Made by a program: the position numbers and the translations under genes | Source: Microbulbifer okhotskensis | Lineage (GTDB): Bacteria > Pseudomonadota > Gammaproteobacteria > Pseudomonadales > Cellvibrionaceae | Length of the DNA: 64,000 nucleotides | NCBI RefSeq assembly: GCF_023895975.1 | Contig: NZ_JALBWM010000001.1 | Coordinates: 49,034-113,033, forward strand | Direction of reading: 5' to 3' | Notes under the pieces: model-generated | What the model saw: the letters and a program-made list of their open reading frames with translations, nothing else | What the model was told of the DNA's origin: nothing | The model's database searches: none | In this document: piece by piece, positions 61,253-64,000 of the stretch | Layout of the letters: each line of letters opens with the position of its first letter | Position numbering within the stretch: position 1 is the stretch's first letter

Positions 61253-62011
61253 ATGTTCGAGTGGCTAACCAGCCCCGAGGCCTGGGTAGCACTGGCTACC
61301 TTGGCGGCGCTAGAAATTGTACTGGGTATCGATAACATTATTTTCATTTCAATTTTAGTGGGAAGATTACCACCCAAACAGAGAGAGACCGCTCGCTTTA
61401 TTGGTTTAGCCTTGGCGATGGTAACCCGGCTGGCTCTGCTTTTCTCAATTGTATGGATAATGGGTCTGATTGATCCAATATTCAGTTTCTATGGGATGGG
61501 AATTTCCGGCCGGGATATTATTCTTGTTGTGGGAGGGCTATTTCTCATTGGTAAGGCAACCCATGAGATTCACAATAGTCTGGAAGGTGAAGAAGAACGC
61601 GTGGCTTCACTAGGTAGTGCTGGTTTCTGGATGGTATTACTACAAATTGCCTTATTGGATGTTGTATTCTCTCTCGACTCAGTAATAACCGCCGTGGGTT
61701 TGGTTGATGAAATATCAATAATGGCAGTCGCTATTGTTTTAGCGGTGATTGTTATGTTATTTGCTGCCAAGCCTATCGGAGACTTTGTTGATCGTCATCC
61801 CACGGTAAAAATGCTTGCACTGGCATTCTTAATTATGGTGGGATTGACACTGTTGGTTGAAGGTTTTGACGTACATGTGCCCAAGGGATATATCTATTTT
61901 GCCATGGCTTTCTCTATGGCCGTTGAATTCCTCAACTTACGTTTGCGTAGCAAGAAGACGAGTAAAATGGAGCCGGTAAAGTTACATCATGCTTTGCGTG
62001 GAGATAGATAA
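61253..62011 (+). CDS. TerC family membrane protein
   Basis: A 252-residue protein with seven membrane helices and the TerC signature Asp residues: LEIVLGIDNIIFIS (first) and LDVVFSLDSVITAVG (second half), showing the internal duplication of the family. TerC-like proteins are linked to manganese export, tellurite resistance and metalation of exported proteins. AAGGA precedes the ATG at a good distance. It stands alone, preceded by a long hairpin. Confidence 0.94.
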   Translation: MFEWLTSPEAWVALATLAALEIVLGIDNIIFISILVGRLPPKQRETARFIGLALAMVTRLALLFSIVWIMGLIDPIFSFYGMGISGRDIILVVGGLFLIGKATHEIHNSLEGEEERVASLGSAGFWMVLLQIALLDVVFSLDSVITAVGLVDEISIMAVAIVLAVIVMLFAAKPIGDFVDRHPTVKMLALAFLIMVGLTLLVEGFDVHVPKGYIYFAMAFSMAVEFLNLRLRSKKTSKMEPVKLHHALRGDR

Positions 62012-62085
62012 GGACCGTGGGGCGGAAATATACTCCGCCCCATAAATTTATATCGTGGTCACCATCGGTGAACTGCTTAGTATTT

Positions 62086-62538
62086 TCACTCGGTATTTTT
62101 TAACTTTAAGACTAAGTAAGTTAGGCCTAACGCTAATGTGGCTGCCGACAACCCCAAAAGCTCGCCAGAACTTATTTTGTCTAAATCCAGAATAATAAAT
62201 TTTCTGGATAAGGCCAGAATGGCGATAAGTACAACGACCTTAGTTTGGATAATACTTTGTTGCCGCGTAACGACATATTGTAGAGTGTGACTAAACTCCA
62301 AGGCAATTAAGAGAGTGATGATTTCGCCAAAAATGACCTGGAAAACTTTATGCTCTAATGGATCCTGCATCCTGACAATAAGTAGATTGTACACGGAATA
62401 GCCAAGACGGCCCGTGGCCACGATTACGATTATTATAATGATAAACGTGAGTGTTAACGCAATAAGACTTTCGAATTTACGATAATAATTGTGAATTTTG
62501 TAATCAGAAATTGAAGGTTGTTTCTTTGGGCCATCCAT
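62086..62538 (-). CDS. PsiE-family membrane protein
   Basis: A 150-residue protein with four helices (~25-45, 65-85, 100-115 and 125-145) and the family text KFESLIALTLTFIIIII, FQVIFGEIITLLIALEF, FIILDLDKISSGELLGL. PsiE-type proteins (phosphate-starvation-inducible E) are of unknown function. It is convergent with the TerC gene. Confidence 0.82.
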   Translation of the reverse strand: MDGPKKQPSISDYKIHNYYRKFESLIALTLTFIIIIIVIVATGRLGYSVYNLLIVRMQDPLEHKVFQVIFGEIITLLIALEFSHTLQYVVTRQQSIIQTKVVVLIAILALSRKFIILDLDKISSGELLGLSAATLALGLTYLVLKLKNTE

Positions 62539-62608
62539 ATTTTAAATTTCCTGCGCACAATATTTTTGCGTTGATATTAATGGCCAGAATTGTTTTCCCA
62601 TAGCCTGA

Positions 62609-63232
62609 TTATTCCAAACCAGACTCAAGTTCTTTTTTTAAGATAGATATTACTTTACTGCTCATCGGCATCATTCGGTGGAGTATTACGGGTACTTCAT
62701 AGCCAGTCCCCAGGGATAACTTGGCGCTACTATGAGGCATAATTGTGACGTCGTAACGGGTCCAAATAAAAACTGGTCTGGTGCTCTCCAGTTTATTTAC
62801 CCCTTGATTCAGATTACGTAAAAAATCGCTACCAATACGCAGTTGCTTCCCACCTTTGTATGGCAGAAAATTTGCCCAATAGCTGCCATGGTGAGGGGAT
62901 GATATGGAAATAAATTTATGTACTCGATCTACACCCCGCAATGCCTGTAAATAATGCCGCGCAATAATGCCACCCATGCTGAATCCCACGATGGTACATG
63001 TGGTGTCTTTTTCCACAATATGTTCAATTTTTGAAAATAATTGAGACGATAGATGTTCCATTCCATGCCAGCCTGAGTTATAGCGCAAATGGATATAGTG
63101 CACGTCAAAACCGGCGGCAATAAGCTCGTGTTGCATTCTCAAAAGGGAGGTTCCCCGGTCAAAAATTCCAGGAATCAGTAAGACGGTTCGACTCTTGCAT
63201 CTCATTTTTTGCTTGAAAGGATTAGATGTCAT
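62609..63232 (-). CDS. Lipase-like alpha/beta hydrolase
   Basis: A 207-residue protein from ATG 63232 (an upstream extension lacks family text). TVLLIPGIFDRGTSL at 16-30 holds the oxyanion region, GFSMGGII the nucleophile Ser85, SISSPHHGSYWANF follows the lipase pattern, the acid is in TRYDVTIMP and the His is in HRMMP. No signal peptide is visible. It resembles short class-2/PGAP1-like lipases. The substrate is unknown. Confidence 0.85.
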   Translation of the reverse strand: MTSNPFKQKMRCKSRTVLLIPGIFDRGTSLLRMQHELIAAGFDVHYIHLRYNSGWHGMEHLSSQLFSKIEHIVEKDTTCTIVGFSMGGIIARHYLQALRGVDRVHKFISISSPHHGSYWANFLPYKGGKQLRIGSDFLRNLNQGVNKLESTRPVFIWTRYDVTIMPHSSAKLSLGTGYEVPVILHRMMPMSSKVISILKKELESGLE

Positions 63233-63446
63233 AAATACTCTTTGACGCCATGCTTTTACAGCGTGAGGCGTTAATAGAGTGCTGATAGAGAAGTGTAGTT
63301 GCAAGAAGGCTGCCGGATATTTTCGTGGATCGTTTCGACAGAAACAATGGAGATTGTAGGGTGTGCCGGCCAGAAAACTTGTCAAGGTTCAGGGGCCGGC
63401 ACCTATTGTATAAGAGGCCAGTTTGCTGGCTGCCGAGCAGAAATAT

Positions 63447-64000
63447 CTATATTTGATCAAGGCGAGAATTCCAGGATTTCTCATTGTGCGCACGTCCTTC
63501 AATTACCCATGTTTGCAACCTGCTGAGGCCTAGCCCTTCTGTCGCAAAATGTTATGCACAGTTATTGAAGTGGTGGATAGTAGGCATAGAGCATCTCTAT
63601 ATCATGATCATAATAGAAGCGATAATTTCCTGGTTCAGGTAGATTTTCCCGTAGAAAGGTGCAAAGAGCCCAGGATATTGGCAGTTTGTCATCGGGATTT
63701 ATCCCCGGCCAGTGAGTGGATATGGCGGCAACTGTGAAGAATGCTTCCGGATATTCAGTGACTGCATACAGAGGTATAAGGCCACCCATACTGGCACCAG
63801 CAATAAAGGTGTTATTAGCTACATTGCTAACAGCGAGATTGTTATCTATACAGGGCTTTACCTTGGGCACCAGATATTTCAAGTAGAGATCTCCACGCAG
63901 CTCTATCTGATTGAACGGGTGCTGAGACTGTAGAGCGTCTCCCGAGGTAGTGTTCAGAATTCTGTGTCATTTCTTTACTATTAGCAAAAAAGAGATGACC
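63447..64000 (-). pseudogene. PF00756-like esterase, frameshifted, cut by window edge
   Basis: The central piece (63562-63882 and upstream) reads HPFNQIELRGDLYLKYL, then TFIAGASMGGLIPLYAV, ISTHWPGINPDD, FLRENLPEPGNYRFYYDHD and YYPPLQ, then a TAA. The C-terminal end continues in another frame as WVIEGRAHNEKSWNSRLDQI to a TAG at 63447. The nucleophile elbow GASMGG and a His in GRAHNEKSW belong to a putative esterase-type alpha/beta hydrolase. The N-terminus is broken or lies beyond 64000. One frameshift near 63540 and upstream disorder indicate a pseudogene. Confidence 0.78.

Overview
The window looks like chromosomal DNA of a marine-type gammaproteobacterium, most like the Cellvibrionales (Microbulbifer and relatives). 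This is an inference from the kinds of genes present and moderate GC; there is no rRNA or marker gene to prove it. I saw no tRNA, rRNA, insertion sequence, prophage or CRISPR array. Most of the window is vertically organised house-keeping and envelope genes, interrupted by an unusual number of broken genes.

Layout. 1-3.7 kb (minus): DUF4129 / SpoIIM-like / RDD membrane-protein operon plus another membrane protein. 3.9-4.9 kb (plus): DUF2939 and DUF2237 genes. 4.97-14.2 kb (minus): nine tightly packed genes encoding an ExbB-type stator, two ExbD-type proteins, a TonB/AgmX-like protein and five exported proteins rich in TPR repeats. In composition this resembles the Agl-Glt envelope motor of Myxococcus. 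14.3-27 kb: a divergent cluster with ApbE, a Tat-exported DUF1501 protein and two c-heme proteins on the minus strand. The plus strand carries a large HzsA-like di-heme lipoprotein, an SH3/beta-barrel protein, a second beta-barrel, a TlpA thioredoxin, a DUF4266 mini-lipoprotein and a DUF3570 outer-membrane protein. I read it as one envelope redox system.

27-45.5 kb is accessory: a NIPSNAP/ABM pair with a divergent ArsR-type regulator, a PLP decarboxylase, alpha/beta hydrolases, a zinc metalloprotease, a transglutaminase-like protein, an ABM/LysR divergent pair, a subtilisin with PA domain, an M16 peptidase and a globin. 46.3-48.7 kb carries pgk and fba (glycolysis/gluconeogenesis). 48.8-58.9 kb has hydrolases, an MBL-fold enzyme, a cupin, RarD, SerA, a FAH-family enzyme and an aldehyde dehydrogenase. 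59-64 kb holds small proteins, TerC, PsiE and a lipase-like hydrolase.

At least seven genes are visibly broken: DUF998 (frameshifts), DUF2884 (single in-frame amber), an OpuAC-type binding protein (frameshifts, stops and a 10-copy octamer repeat), a LytS/LytTR two-component pair, a SpoIIAA-like gene (single in-frame ochre) and an esterase at the right edge. This points to ongoing gene decay, or in part to sequencing errors. The most interesting systems are the PMF-driven TPR machine (4.97-14.2 kb) and the divergent heme/flavin/beta-barrel cluster (14.3-27 kb).
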